64,000 nt of DNA from Phycomyces nitens (lineage: Eukaryota; Mucoromycota; Mucoromycetes; Mucorales; Phycomycetaceae): the NCBI GenBank assembly GCA_022702545.1, contig JAHRBC010000002.1, positions 4,898,001 to 4,962,000 on the forward strand. Reading direction: 5' to 3'. Below the pieces are notes generated by a model, which saw only the letters and a program-made list of their open reading frames with translations, searched no databases and was not told the DNA's origin. A program made the position numbers and the translations under genes. Positions 8,980 through 18,683 of the stretch are shown one piece after another (position 1 is the first letter of the stretch; each line of letters starts with the position of its first letter).

Positions 8980-11900
8980 TCACTGAAGTATTTCTTCTTC
9001 AGTAAGACATTCTTTGGTTGTAGATGGGTGTGTATCGTTGGCAGAGTAGTCTCCAGGTTTATTAACCTTACGCGCAAACATGAGTGAGAATGGGCTTGAA
9101 CCAGATCTGGTACGGATCTTCAAATTGCAGCATAATTGTGCTGTAGGTAGTATGTCATCCCAGTTTCTGAAGTCTTGTCCACATAATTTGCGCAAGGTAT
9201 TTGTTATCATTTTGACGCTAGTTTCAGCAATTCCATTTCCTTGTGGGTAGTAGGCAGTCGAAAATTTATGTTTGATACCCAGAATCTGGGTAATAGATTG
9301 CATCAGGCTGTTCCTGAATTCCCTACCATTATCCGATTGAATGAATCGTCCTACGATTGCAATACCATAATCTCCAAATATCCCTGTTAAGACTTTGGCT
9401 ACAGTGTCACTTTGTTTGTTGGGTAATGGTCTGGCAATAATGTATCTAGTTGCTACATCGACCACTACCAATATGTATAGGTTTTGGTTTTCGGTAACTG
9501 CAAAAGGTCCTGCCAAATCCATTGCAATATGATCGAATACATCCCAAGCCACTATGCTTTTCTTGGGGTTGTACCCTCTTTTTACAATGGTATGTTGCGC
9601 ACAAGGTATACAGTTCGATATGATTTCCTTGCATTCTTTATACATTGATGACCAATACATACCATCACTTAGTAGTGATTGTACTACGCCTTCTATGCCA
9701 AAGTGTCCCATTTTGTGAGCTTCTTCCACCAATGACTTTCTGTCAGCTAGAGGTGGAATCAAATAATCTAAGGTAGCTTCCTTGAATTGCTCATTGTTGA
9801 GTTTAACGGCTAGGATATGTAGGTCTTTGTCTTTGCTATGTACTATTTGACGTTTGGTGAAGTGTGATCCTCTTTTCTTTACTTCATAGTTAGATGTAAC
9901 ATCGGGTTCGATGTTCTGTCGTTTTATCATAATATATTTTAGCATTTTACGGATGACTTGATCCTCCTCTTTCTTTTGTTGCACATCTTCTTCAACCGGA
10001 GGGTATAGCCGGCTCAGCGCATCGGGTAGAGTGTTATCTACTCCTTTGACGTAGCTGATTTTCAGTCGCCCGTATTCGTTGAGAGTATCGACATAATTTT
10101 GGAGGTTACTGGACAAATAGCTACTAGAATATAAATAAACTAGCGCTGAGTGATCCGTTCGTATTTCTAGGTTTGGGTTGCCTAGCAATAAAGGTCTAAA
10201 CCTTTCCAGCCCAAATATAATAGCGTAGATTTCGCGACGGTTGGTCGACCATAACCTTTGATGTTTGTTCAAAGATTTGGATATAAATGCAATATGCTTA
10301 GTGCGCCCATCCTCCGCCTTTTGGTACAGAATAGCAGATACGCCATAAAGCGAGGCATCGGTTTGCATGTAAAACTTCTTACTCATATCTGGGGCATGTA
10401 ATACCGCACTTGATAATAGAACTTGCTTAATGGCTTCTAGGCATTCTGTATGTGTGTTATTCCATTTTTCTTTGACATTAGGTTCATAGCGTAATTGATC
10501 CAAAGGTGCAGTTAGTTTGGAGCTCAATGGAATATAGTCTCTCATAAATGTGATAGTTCCCATGAGTTTTCTGACTTGTTCTGCAGATCGACAGATTGGC
10601 CATTCCTGAATATTCGATAGTTTTCGAAAGTCTATTTTGGTAATACCAGGGCCAACGACAAATCCCAAGGTAAAGATTGTAGTTTGGAAAAATTTGCATT
10701 TTTGTACATTGAGTTTTAGATTAGCAGCTGTAAGCTTGTTTATCACGGTTTGTACGAGTTGAGCATGTTGTGCAGGGGTACTGAATAAAATACAGTCATC
10801 AACGTAGGATTCGACACCTTCAGTATCCCCAAGAATTATCTTGATAACTCTGCAAAATAAACTTGTAATAGTTTTTAAGCCAAAGCAGCAAGCTTGCCAT
10901 TTGTATGTTTTGTTCTCAAAGGTAAAAGAAAGTACTTCTTGATCGGATTCTTTGACTTTAAATGAGTGGTAAGCATTTTTTAAGTCCAACTTTGAGAACA
11001 CCATCCCTGGTTTGGCAACTTTTCGGAAAATATCTTGAATGCAGTTGACTGCATAGTCCTCTTTGTATGAATCTGATATGTTGATATTTATCCGACGTAA
11101 GTCCTGTACTATACGCAGCTTTGTTAAAGCACCATCGTCTCCTTTCTTAGGGATTACTAACAACGGAGAGTTATATCGGGCACTTGGTTCTGCTGGTACT
11201 ACCAAGCCACTCTGTAGCCATTCGTTAAGCTGCTTTTGTATTTCGGGCATGTATTTATATGGTAGGGGGTATTGTCTAATATAACAATTTGTTCCGTCTT
11301 GCTTCATAGGAATACGTACTTCTGAAGCAGGTACATTACAGAATGTACCGGGTTTGATATCTTCGTTCTTCTGTATGGCCACCGAAATATCTTGGAAAAA
11401 TTGTTGTCTTTCCGATTCAGTTCCATAATTGCTGTTCTCAGGATTATAATAATTATTTGTATCAAAGTTTAAATCTTGCGGTTCTGAGTAGTTCTCTTCA
11501 AATTCTTTAGGGTAACGATAAGCAATTCCCGTCATTCGGATATCCAACTTTTCGAATATATCTGTTCCCAACAATATATCAGCTTGGGCTGCTATGTGAT
11601 TAGGGAAATTTACGACTTCAAATTGATGGGTACAGCGAAATGGAGCATCTCCATATACTACTGACAGTAATTCTGTCTGACCTAATCTCTCAGGGTAATT
11701 GCTACTTTCATGTGCAAAGTTTTTTATCACACCCTGCACTGGAAAGATTTGTTTGTGCGCAAAATATTTATTAAATGTGTATTGGTTAATACACGTGGTG
11801 TCGGCACCAGAATCGCACATGGCCATGAGCTTGGTTCCTTTTATGACAATAGGTGTCAATAACAATTTGTTGGATGGATATGTTTCTCCATTAATTTCAG

Positions 11901-13497
11901 CCAACTTACAATCTTCGTTGTCGAAGGGGTCAGAGCTCATGGCATTGCTCATCGCGTCTTGAATTTGGCTCCTGCCAGGGTACACAACTCCGCCGCCGCT
12001 GTTGTTGTTGCGGTTGTTGTTGCGGTTGTTGTTGCAGTTGTTGTTGCTGTTGTTGTTATTGTTGTGGTGGTTGTTGTTGTACGGAGCCCACTTGCTCTTG
12101 TTCAATCCATCAGAAGACGCCACCATGTTGATGGCGACGTTTCTTCCGGCTGCCAGGTTTTCTGGTCTTCTTTCTGGGAACACCTCGTAATATGCCTCGC
12201 AAGTATGGCCTCGAGCGAACGGTCCTTTGCAGAACTTGCATCTACGGTCCTCCGTCTTGTTAGAAACTAGTGGTTTCTGGTTTGTGGAGGTGGCTCGGTA
12301 CGGAAGGTTCTTCGAGCCCAGGTTTCTTGGCTTGTTGCCATTTGACCTGGCCTCATCGTGGTAGACCAGCTCCCTTCTCACTCTCTTGCCTTGCTCGGCC
12401 TGACTGCAATTCTCCTCATCGTGATCTGCGGTGTAGCCTCCGTGAGCACTGCAGAAGAGGTCGTTTGATTCCCTCGAGAATTTCCTCTTGTCTCCCTTGT
12501 TGTAACGCGGGGCAGAAACTCTTTTGGCGGCTTGGGTGACCTGGTCAATCGTCTTGACAAAGCTTACGTCTTCCTTGCCTGTGCTCAGGTTATTGAAGAT
12601 GGGATCGTACCATGACGATGGTAAACTCTTCAAAAAGAATTCAGCCAAGGTCGTGTCCTCGCTGTTGAACCCGGCCTTGTTAGCCTCCTTCAAGAAACGC
12701 ATGGAGTAGACCTCCACCGATTCATCGTCTCGGATTGACATGAACAGGATGCTGAGCCTGCTCTTGCCACGGGCGATGTTGGAGTTAAATTTCTCCTCCA
12801 TCATCTTCTTGGCTTCCTGCCATGACTCAGCCAAACACAGTTTTTCCTGCACCCAATGGTGGAAAGTCGCATGAAAAACCATGATTAATAGCTTCTTCCA
12901 TCCTGTTTTTCCACCCAATCCTGATAGATTCAGAAAGAGTTCGTAGGCGACGGCAAATGCGTTCACATCCTCGTAAACCATTTCACCGGGAAAGTACACC
13001 ATGTTCATGGCATGGATTTGGAACTTGGGTATGTCCCTAAGTGAGTACATGCAGTTCCCTGCTCCTTTGTATCCGCCGGGTTGCGAATCATCTTCCAACA
13101 GCCTGTTGGTCTTCTCTTCCTCCTCCTTCATAGAAGCCCGAAATAACTTGAGTCTCGTGGTTAAGAGAACGGTCCTCTGTTGGAGATCCTCCTCAGCAAG
13201 TCTCTCTTCCTTGGACTGTAGTCCTGGTCTTGTGGCGATGTTGATCATCTCCAATTGGATGTTGTCCAACTCCTGCTCAGTAGATCTGATGCATTGACGA
13301 AGAGAGTCTTGTTTGTACTTGCTCTTCTTCTCCTCATCGGTCAACTCCTTTGTAGAGGAGTTGTCCTCTTTCATCAATTCTGTCTTGTTGGACAAAATTG
13401 ATTCCGCCATCTCTACATCCTCAGTAACTGATAGTTGGGCTACCTGGTTATTGAGGGTAGCTTCAGCGGTAGAAATATTTTCAGAATGGTTGACCAT
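8980..13497 (-). CDS. Ty3-2 Gag-Pol polyprotein, 1505 aa
   Basis: A single open frame. Gag occupies residues about 1-480, with a CKFCKGPFARGHTC knuckle-like motif (a variant, not CX2CX4HX4C) near 420 and a poly-Asn run near 480-510. Protease has MCDSGADTTC. Reverse transcriptase shows IPKKGD, LDLKNAYHSF and YVDDCIL. RNase H shows QTDASLYGVSAIL and RTDHSAL. Integrase has an HHCC finger (HKMGHFG ... CIPCAQ) and the DDE core: MDLAGPF, QSDNGREF and GNGIAETSVKMI. It ends in TGA immediately before the chromodomain frame. Apart from that TGA no defect is visible. Confidence 0.95.
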   Translation of the reverse strand: MVNHSENISTAEATLNNQVAQLSVTEDVEMAESILSNKTELMKEDNSSTKELTDEEKKSKYKQDSLRQCIRSTEQELDNIQLEMINIATRPGLQSKEERLAEEDLQQRTVLLTTRLKLFRASMKEEEEKTNRLLEDDSQPGGYKGAGNCMYSLRDIPKFQIHAMNMVYFPGEMVYEDVNAFAVAYELFLNLSGLGGKTGWKKLLIMVFHATFHHWVQEKLCLAESWQEAKKMMEEKFNSNIARGKSRLSILFMSIRDDESVEVYSMRFLKEANKAGFNSEDTTLAEFFLKSLPSSWYDPIFNNLSTGKEDVSFVKTIDQVTQAAKRVSAPRYNKGDKRKFSRESNDLFCSAHGGYTADHDEENCSQAEQGKRVRRELVYHDEARSNGNKPRNLGSKNLPYRATSTNQKPLVSNKTEDRRCKFCKGPFARGHTCEAYYEVFPERRPENLAAGRNVAINMVASSDGLNKSKWAPYNNNHHNNNNNSNNNCNNNRNNNRNNNSGGGVVYPGRSQIQDAMSNAMSSDPFDNEDCKLAEINGETYPSNKLLLTPIVIKGTKLMAMCDSGADTTCINQYTFNKYFAHKQIFPVQGVIKNFAHESSNYPERLGQTELLSVVYGDAPFRCTHQFEVVNFPNHIAAQADILLGTDIFEKLDIRMTGIAYRYPKEFEENYSEPQDLNFDTNNYYNPENSNYGTESERQQFFQDISVAIQKNEDIKPGTFCNVPASEVRIPMKQDGTNCYIRQYPLPYKYMPEIQKQLNEWLQSGLVVPAEPSARYNSPLLVIPKKGDDGALTKLRIVQDLRRININISDSYKEDYAVNCIQDIFRKVAKPGMVFSKLDLKNAYHSFKVKESDQEVLSFTFENKTYKWQACCFGLKTITSLFCRVIKIILGDTEGVESYVDDCILFSTPAQHAQLVQTVINKLTAANLKLNVQKCKFFQTTIFTLGFVVGPGITKIDFRKLSNIQEWPICRSAEQVRKLMGTITFMRDYIPLSSKLTAPLDQLRYEPNVKEKWNNTHTECLEAIKQVLLSSAVLHAPDMSKKFYMQTDASLYGVSAILYQKAEDGRTKHIAFISKSLNKHQRLWSTNRREIYAIIFGLERFRPLLLGNPNLEIRTDHSALVYLYSSSYLSSNLQNYVDTLNEYGRLKISYVKGVDNTLPDALSRLYPPVEEDVQQKKEEDQVIRKMLKYIMIKRQNIEPDVTSNYEVKKRGSHFTKRQIVHSKDKDLHILAVKLNNEQFKEATLDYLIPPLADRKSLVEEAHKMGHFGIEGVVQSLLSDGMYWSSMYKECKEIISNCIPCAQHTIVKRGYNPKKSIVAWDVFDHIAMDLAGPFAVTENQNLYILVVVDVATRYIIARPLPNKQSDTVAKVLTGIFGDYGIAIVGRFIQSDNGREFRNSLMQSITQILGIKHKFSTAYYPQGNGIAETSVKMITNTLRKLCGQDFRNWDDILPTAQLCCNLKIRTRSGSSPFSLMFARKVNKPGDYSANDTHPSTTKECLTEEEILQ
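11990..12085. repeat. (GTT)n-type microsatellite in Ty3-2 gag
   Basis: Repeated TTGTTG units; on the coding (minus) strand they read AAC/AAT and produce an Asn-rich linker interrupted by His, Ser, Cys and Arg just before the protease. Likely an expandable low-complexity spacer. Confidence 0.85.
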
Positions 13498-13559
13498 TTG
13501 ACAGAATTTTTTCTCTTTTGATAATATTTTGAAAAGGGAAATATTGAAATTGAAAAAAG

Positions 13560-13786
13560 TGTAGCAAAATTACTAAAACACGATAAGTCAATTTTACTTG
13601 ATATTTATTTCTCAAAGTAAAAGAGAAACTAAAATTCTGTCTGTTGTAGGATTTGTGTATAAATACTTGACTGGGTGTTAATAGGGCTTTTAGATATTAG
13701 TGTAACTTAAATCTACTTGAGTGGATTTTGTTACTTAGTTTTTGTTAAGCCAATTTGTAATAGTATTTAAAGGTGGTTTTACCACA
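13560..13786 (-). repeat. Ty3-2 5' LTR
   Basis: 227 bp, the same as 7945-8171. Its outer edge joins Ty3-1 pol at the GATAG duplication. Confidence 0.95.
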
Positions 13787-16700
13787 GATAGGATCTTGGG
13801 GATTGTCCATACAACAGTTCGAAGGGGGAAACATTGAGGGTTTCGTGGGACTTTGTACGGTAAGAATATAATACGGCAGGCAAATGAAGGTCCCAATCTT
13901 TCAGATAAGCTAGCGCAAGTTTCTTAATAGATTTAGTGAGAGTTCCATTGAGTTTTTCGACCATTCCGTTTGTTTGAGGATGATACGGGGCGGAGAAGCG
14001 ATGGTGGGTATTGACCAAGGCTAAGAAAGTTTCAATCATTTCATTGTCGAAATGTCTCCCATTGTCAGAGAGTAAATGAGTGGGCGGTCCAAATTGACAA
14101 AAGATTTGCTCGTACAAGAATGAAGCTACGTTTGCAGCATCCGCCTTTTCAGTGGCCAAGGCAATAGGCCAACGGGTGAAGTGTTCAACTGCAACTAGGA
14201 TATACGAATTTCCTCTTGACGACTCAGGAAAAGGACCCACAAAATCAATTGAGAATTGTTCAAACAGACGGAAAACCGGTACAGATCCCAAGCTCGGTTG
14301 TTTGGATACATTCGCAAACAACTGGCATTCCTTACACGTCTGGATGTATTTACGTAACTCGTTGAAAGCAGTAGGCCACCAATATTCGAAGTACAAATGG
14401 GACCAAGAAGCGTGCTGACCAAAATGGCCATGCCCATCATGTATTTCTTGGAGGATACTCTCTCTTTCATTCTTGAATGGTATAAGCAAGAAACGTTTTC
14501 CTACTTGCCGGTACAGATGTCCTTCACGGACTTTATAGCGGAGTGATTTTTTTCTGATGTCTTGGTTGACTTGAACCGATCCTGGATTATTCAAACAGTA
14601 GACGATTTCTTGAAGCCAGGATTCGTAAGGGATTTCTTCTAGAAACAAGTGATCATACAGACATTCCAAATGGTTTTCTCCATCTGACTCATTAGGTAAC
14701 TCTGGGGGCGGGTATCTGGACAAGGCATCGGCTACCACATTGGTCTTGCCAGGGATGTGTACGACTTTGAAGCTGAATTCTTGAGTGGCTAACACCCAAC
14801 GTTGGAGTCTTTGGTTTGGATCCGTCTTTGAAAACAAGTAACAGACGGCTGAATTGTCAGTGAACAATGTGAAAGGTTTATCCAATAAATATTTTCGAAG
14901 CTTCTTAAAAGCATATATTACTGCAAGTAATTCTTTTTCGACTGTGGGATATTTTACTTCGGCTGGTTGTAGTTTCCTGGACAAGAAACAGATCGGTCTT
15001 TCACTACGTTCGTCATCTTCTTGAGATAAAACCGCTCCAATCCCTATGTCGGAGGCATCTGTGTAAAGCTTGTATGGTTCGTTTGGATCGGGAAAAATGA
15101 GAACTACAGCATTGACTAATGCTTGCTTCAGCTGGTTAAATGAATTTTCACACGCTTCCGACCAAATAAAGTCGACGTTCTTTTTCAACAACTCGTTCAA
15201 TGGACTCGCAATGTCACTGAAGAGTTGAATATGGCGACGATAAAACCCACAGAGATTCACAAAAGCACGGATACCAGTTTCATTAAGTGGCCAGGGGAAT
15301 TCTTGGATCTTCTTTATCTTGGAAATAAGGGGCTTGATTCCTTGAGGAGAAACATTGAAACCAAGGAGATCGATATCTTGGCGAGCTAAAAAGCACTTGT
15401 TTGCATTCAGTTTCATGTTGACCTCTACAAGTCGTTGGAATATCTTGCGAAGATGTTCTACATGTTCATCAAAGCTATTGAAATATACAGTTACATCATC
15501 GATGTATGCAACAGCAAACTTTTCGAGGAAAGGCAACATTGCCATGTGGATTGCGCGAGAGAAAGTACTAGGTCCATTTTGAATTCCAAATGGCATTACT
15601 CGATACAAATAATTGCCCCATGGAGTAGCGATAGTGAGCTTTGGAATGGAAGTGTCTTCGACAGCAATCTGATGGAACCCTTTTAACATATCCAAGGCAG
15701 AGTAGAGTTGAGCGCCGCCCAATGCTTCGAGTAAATCAGAGATATTTGGTAGGGGCCATGTATCTCGAATGGTGACTTTGTTCAGGTCCTGGAATTGCGT
15801 TACCAGTCGACGGTCTCCGGTTTTCTTCTTGACGTATCTACATGGGAAACTCCAACCTCCACTTTTTGAGTTTGATGGTAGATAGGTGTTCGGGATGAGG
15901 ATTCCGTTCTTGACCATTGCTTCCAGATCTTTTTTGAGATATTCCCGTTCTGATTGGGATAGTAAAGGATACGGACGTCGATATATCGGCTTAGCATCTC
16001 CAGTGTCAATGTGAAGCTTTACGAGGTCCGTTTGCGTTAGATGTTCATAATCAGTGCCAAAACAGTTGGCATATTCTTCAACTAATTTAACCATCGTTGT
16101 CTTTTGACGGTCAGAGAGCAATTGATTCGAATTGATAGAATCAGGGAGATTTCCGAGGCGATCATCACCAACTGGGATCTCTTCTTCCTCGTCAGAAGTC
16201 ATTATCAACATGAATTCCTCATTAGATTCTTCATCTATTTCTTCTTCTGATATCTCTGACTCCGAGACTGGTTCCTTTTGAACGTGTGTCTGTGGTTCAT
16301 AGTAAACCTCGCATGGGACTACCCCGGTCTCGGTTCGAATGTACCAGAAATGAGTAGTCCAGTCGGTGCCAATGCGCAAATGGTGGAATCCAAGACGACC
16401 AATCAAGAAATCATACTTGTCGCCTACATCAAGACAAAGGGCGCGGAATTTGATTTGGCTAATGTTACCAACATTAATGACGAGATCTAGAGCGATACCA
16501 CAAGGTTTCGTAAAACTTCCGTCACCCAACATCAACTCTCGAGAGGCTTCCATGAGATGGGTGATTCCAAGTCTTTGGACAAAGTTTTTGCTTATAATGC
16601 ATGGGGTACAACCACCGTCGAGAATCATCTCACATGGGACTCCGTTAACAGATCCTCTCGTTCTTGGAGCGCCGTTACCCTTGGGAATAATTGGTCCAAT

Positions 16701-18296
16701 ATCATATTCGTCCCATGACGCCTCATCGACCAGCAGGGTCTCATCTTTGTGCTGAGTGATGTTGGATTTTTGGCCTTTACGATGTGGTTTGGTCAACGCT
16801 CCTTTTATCTGTGTTCTGACTCCTGCAGAGATGTCGGCAATTTGGGCCAACGATAAGCTGTACACCGGTCGATTAACAAGTTCAGTCATTTCGAGGGGTG
16901 GGTTTGCTATCCGTACTATTTTACGGTCTTTCACTTCTTTCATCTCAACATCTAGGTAAGATTCTTGGGGGTTTTCTTGGATGAAAGTGTATGGAGTTGG
17001 TAAGGCGGGTACTTCGATTGCCTTTGATTCTTGAACCACCTTCTTGACGGATTTGGCGATTGGACTTTTACCGAAAGCAGCACCTGATCGAGTGGATTTC
17101 TGCACCATAGCCTTTGGGGATTTCATTCCCAGTGTCTGGTTCTTGGATTCTCCAATGCCATTTACCGGAACCATTTTATTCTTTGCCTTTTCAGCAACAA
17201 AACATTCTTCGTAGCTTTCCATGATCATTGCAGCTTCTGGACCTCGTTTCTTGGGCTTGTACAGGGCACATTGGAAGTGGCGATGATTGGGGTCCTGGCA
17301 CAATTTGCATGGGTTTGTGCACTCTGACACCAAATGACTAGTTTCTTGACAATTGTAACATACAAAACCATTTTTAGGCTTTGGTCTCGTTTCCGTGGAC
17401 TTCTTGACCTCATTTAGCAGTAGAAGGCTCATTTCTTTAAAACCCTTTACGAGCTGCTCAATCTCGTCAGAAGTGCTAGCCTTTGCCTTTTTCTTGGTCT
17501 TTTCCTTGGGCTCAGAGACCTTATCCTTGGGAACCTTGTTTGATTTATTCTTCTTCTTATCTTTCTTTTTAGTAATTTCATCATCTGAACTTGAGTTGGA
17601 TTCCTCGTCTGTGGAACTGTGCGAATTTGAAGAGCCCGAGTCTTCAGAGTCATCCGATTCTGAATAGTCTTCGTCCGAATCGCAGTTGTCCTTGAGTGAT
17701 TTGTAGGCTTCTTTTAAGGTATCTGGACATTCGCTTCTCATTATGCTCCTAAGGCTTCTTGAATTGATGCCCTTGATATATTTCTTGATGAAGCCTCGTT
17801 CCGAGATTGTGAGTTCAGCTAGTTGATCGATTCTGTCCATCTCCTTGGAGGTCTTTGCAAGCCTTTTGTTGACTTTGTCTTCATCTTGATTTCCAGAAAC
17901 TTTCTCTTCATCCGAATCTAAGTCGCGTTCAACTCTGCGTGCCAATCTTGATCGTTCTTTTTCATAATCTTTTCGAAGTTTTTCGAATCGTTCAGTATAG
18001 TGTTTGACAGTTTCTTTTCGCCTCATGGAGAAGTTGAGAATTTTGTTGACCACCTTAGGAAGACTTATTTTCTTTCCGAATTCGTCGACAAAGTTCTCCT
18101 TAAACTCGATCCATGTTTTAAAGTCTTGGTAGGCAGCCCACTTGTAAGCGCTGCCGCTAATCCAGTTCTCGACGTTCTGTAATTTTACTTCATCGCTCCA
18201 CTTGTTGAACGATGCGTTTTTCTCATATCGCCGAAGCCATAGTTCGGGATCCTTGCCCTTCTTGTACTCTGGACACTTCATTGTCATTGTGGCCAT
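13787..18296 (-). pseudogene. Ty3-1 Gag-Pol, main part (interrupted)
   Basis: An open frame of about 1,500 codons broken only by the Ty3-2 insertion. Gag has an acidic and lysine-rich middle (about 210-290) and two zinc knuckles, CYNCQETSHLVSEC and CKLCQDPNHRHFQC (about 315-345). The protease motif reads MILDGGCTPCII, that is DGG rather than the usual DSG/DTG. RT has YIDDVTVYF. RNase H has LYTDASDIGIGAVL and LFTDNSAV. Integrase has an HHCC finger (HDGHGHFGQH ... CKECQLF) and SIDFVGPF, LLSDNGRHF, NGMVEKLNG. The frame runs into the Ty3-2 LTR just after GQSPRSY. The element cannot make complete integrase. Confidence 0.93.
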
Positions 18297-18404
18297 GTTG
18301 AGTGAGGATAATTATGAGAAACAGAAAAGAATATCAAGTCCTATTGCCGGTTTTACTGGTTGGGCTTGCAGGTTGTTATTCTTGTTCTGGCAGAAGGCAC
18401 CAAA

Positions 18405-18679
18405 TGTTACGGATTGTAAACTTTATTTATTAAATAAAAACCAACTAGAGAAGATGTTAGATATAGGTTATAAAAATAATGGAAACAAAATCGTACCGAA
18501 AACGACGATCGTTGGTTAATGGAATGATATGGATAATAGTTAAGAAATTTGGAAGGGAAAGAGAAAGTGATAAAACAATAGAAAGCCCTTACTGTAAGGG
18601 AACGGTTACACCCAAATTTAAGTAGTGGAACCAAAGCAGTGAATAAGAAAATAAGACTGAAATGAACGCAATCATTTCA
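18405..18679 (-). repeat. Ty3-1 5' LTR
   Basis: 275 bp, matching 7312-7586. Its outer flank AAAT is the duplicated target, and 18684 onward resumes CactaB. Confidence 0.95.
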
Positions 18680-18683
18680 AAAT

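Larger units (their letters stand above)
7945..13786 (-). mobile_element. Ty3-2: near-intact chromovirus inside Ty3-1
   Basis: Two 227-bp LTRs (7945-8171 and 13560-13786) beginning TGTAGCAAAA and ending TTACCACA, with no difference noticed by eye, flanked by GATAG (7940-7944 and 13787-13791). Minus strand; 5,842 bp. The polypurine tract GGCTGGGGGGAG abuts the 3' LTR (8172-8183). The sequence after the 5' LTR is CTTTTTTCAATTTC, which lacks the usual TGG of a tRNA primer site. It encodes gag-pol (8980-13497) and a chromodomain frame (8299-8970). It is the youngest insertion of this stack. Confidence 0.96.
7312..18679 (-). mobile_element. Ty3-1: Ty3/gypsy LTR retrotransposon, interrupted
   Basis: Two 275-bp LTRs (7312-7586 and 18405-18679) beginning TGTTACGG and ending ATTTCA, identical as far as I compared them, flanked by AAAT (7308-7311, 18680-18683). 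Transcribed on the minus strand. Two bases inside the 5' LTR is TGGTGCCTTCTGCC, a canonical tRNA-type primer binding site. The polypurine tract ACGGGAGGA lies next to the 3' LTR (7587-7596). Ty3-2 is inserted in pol. Without Ty3-2 the element is about 5.5 kb. Confidence 0.95.

Noticed and set aside
11959..12270. Valine-rich plus-strand frame over the (GTT) tract
   Set aside because: Antisense of the Asn-rich gag linker of Ty3-2; low-complexity artefact.
8980..18296. Gag-Pol frames of Ty3-1 and Ty3-2 are both exactly 1505 codons long
   Set aside because: Coincidence: the Ty3-1 frame is cut by the Ty3-2 LTR and ends at a chance stop, and the two proteins are not copies of each other.
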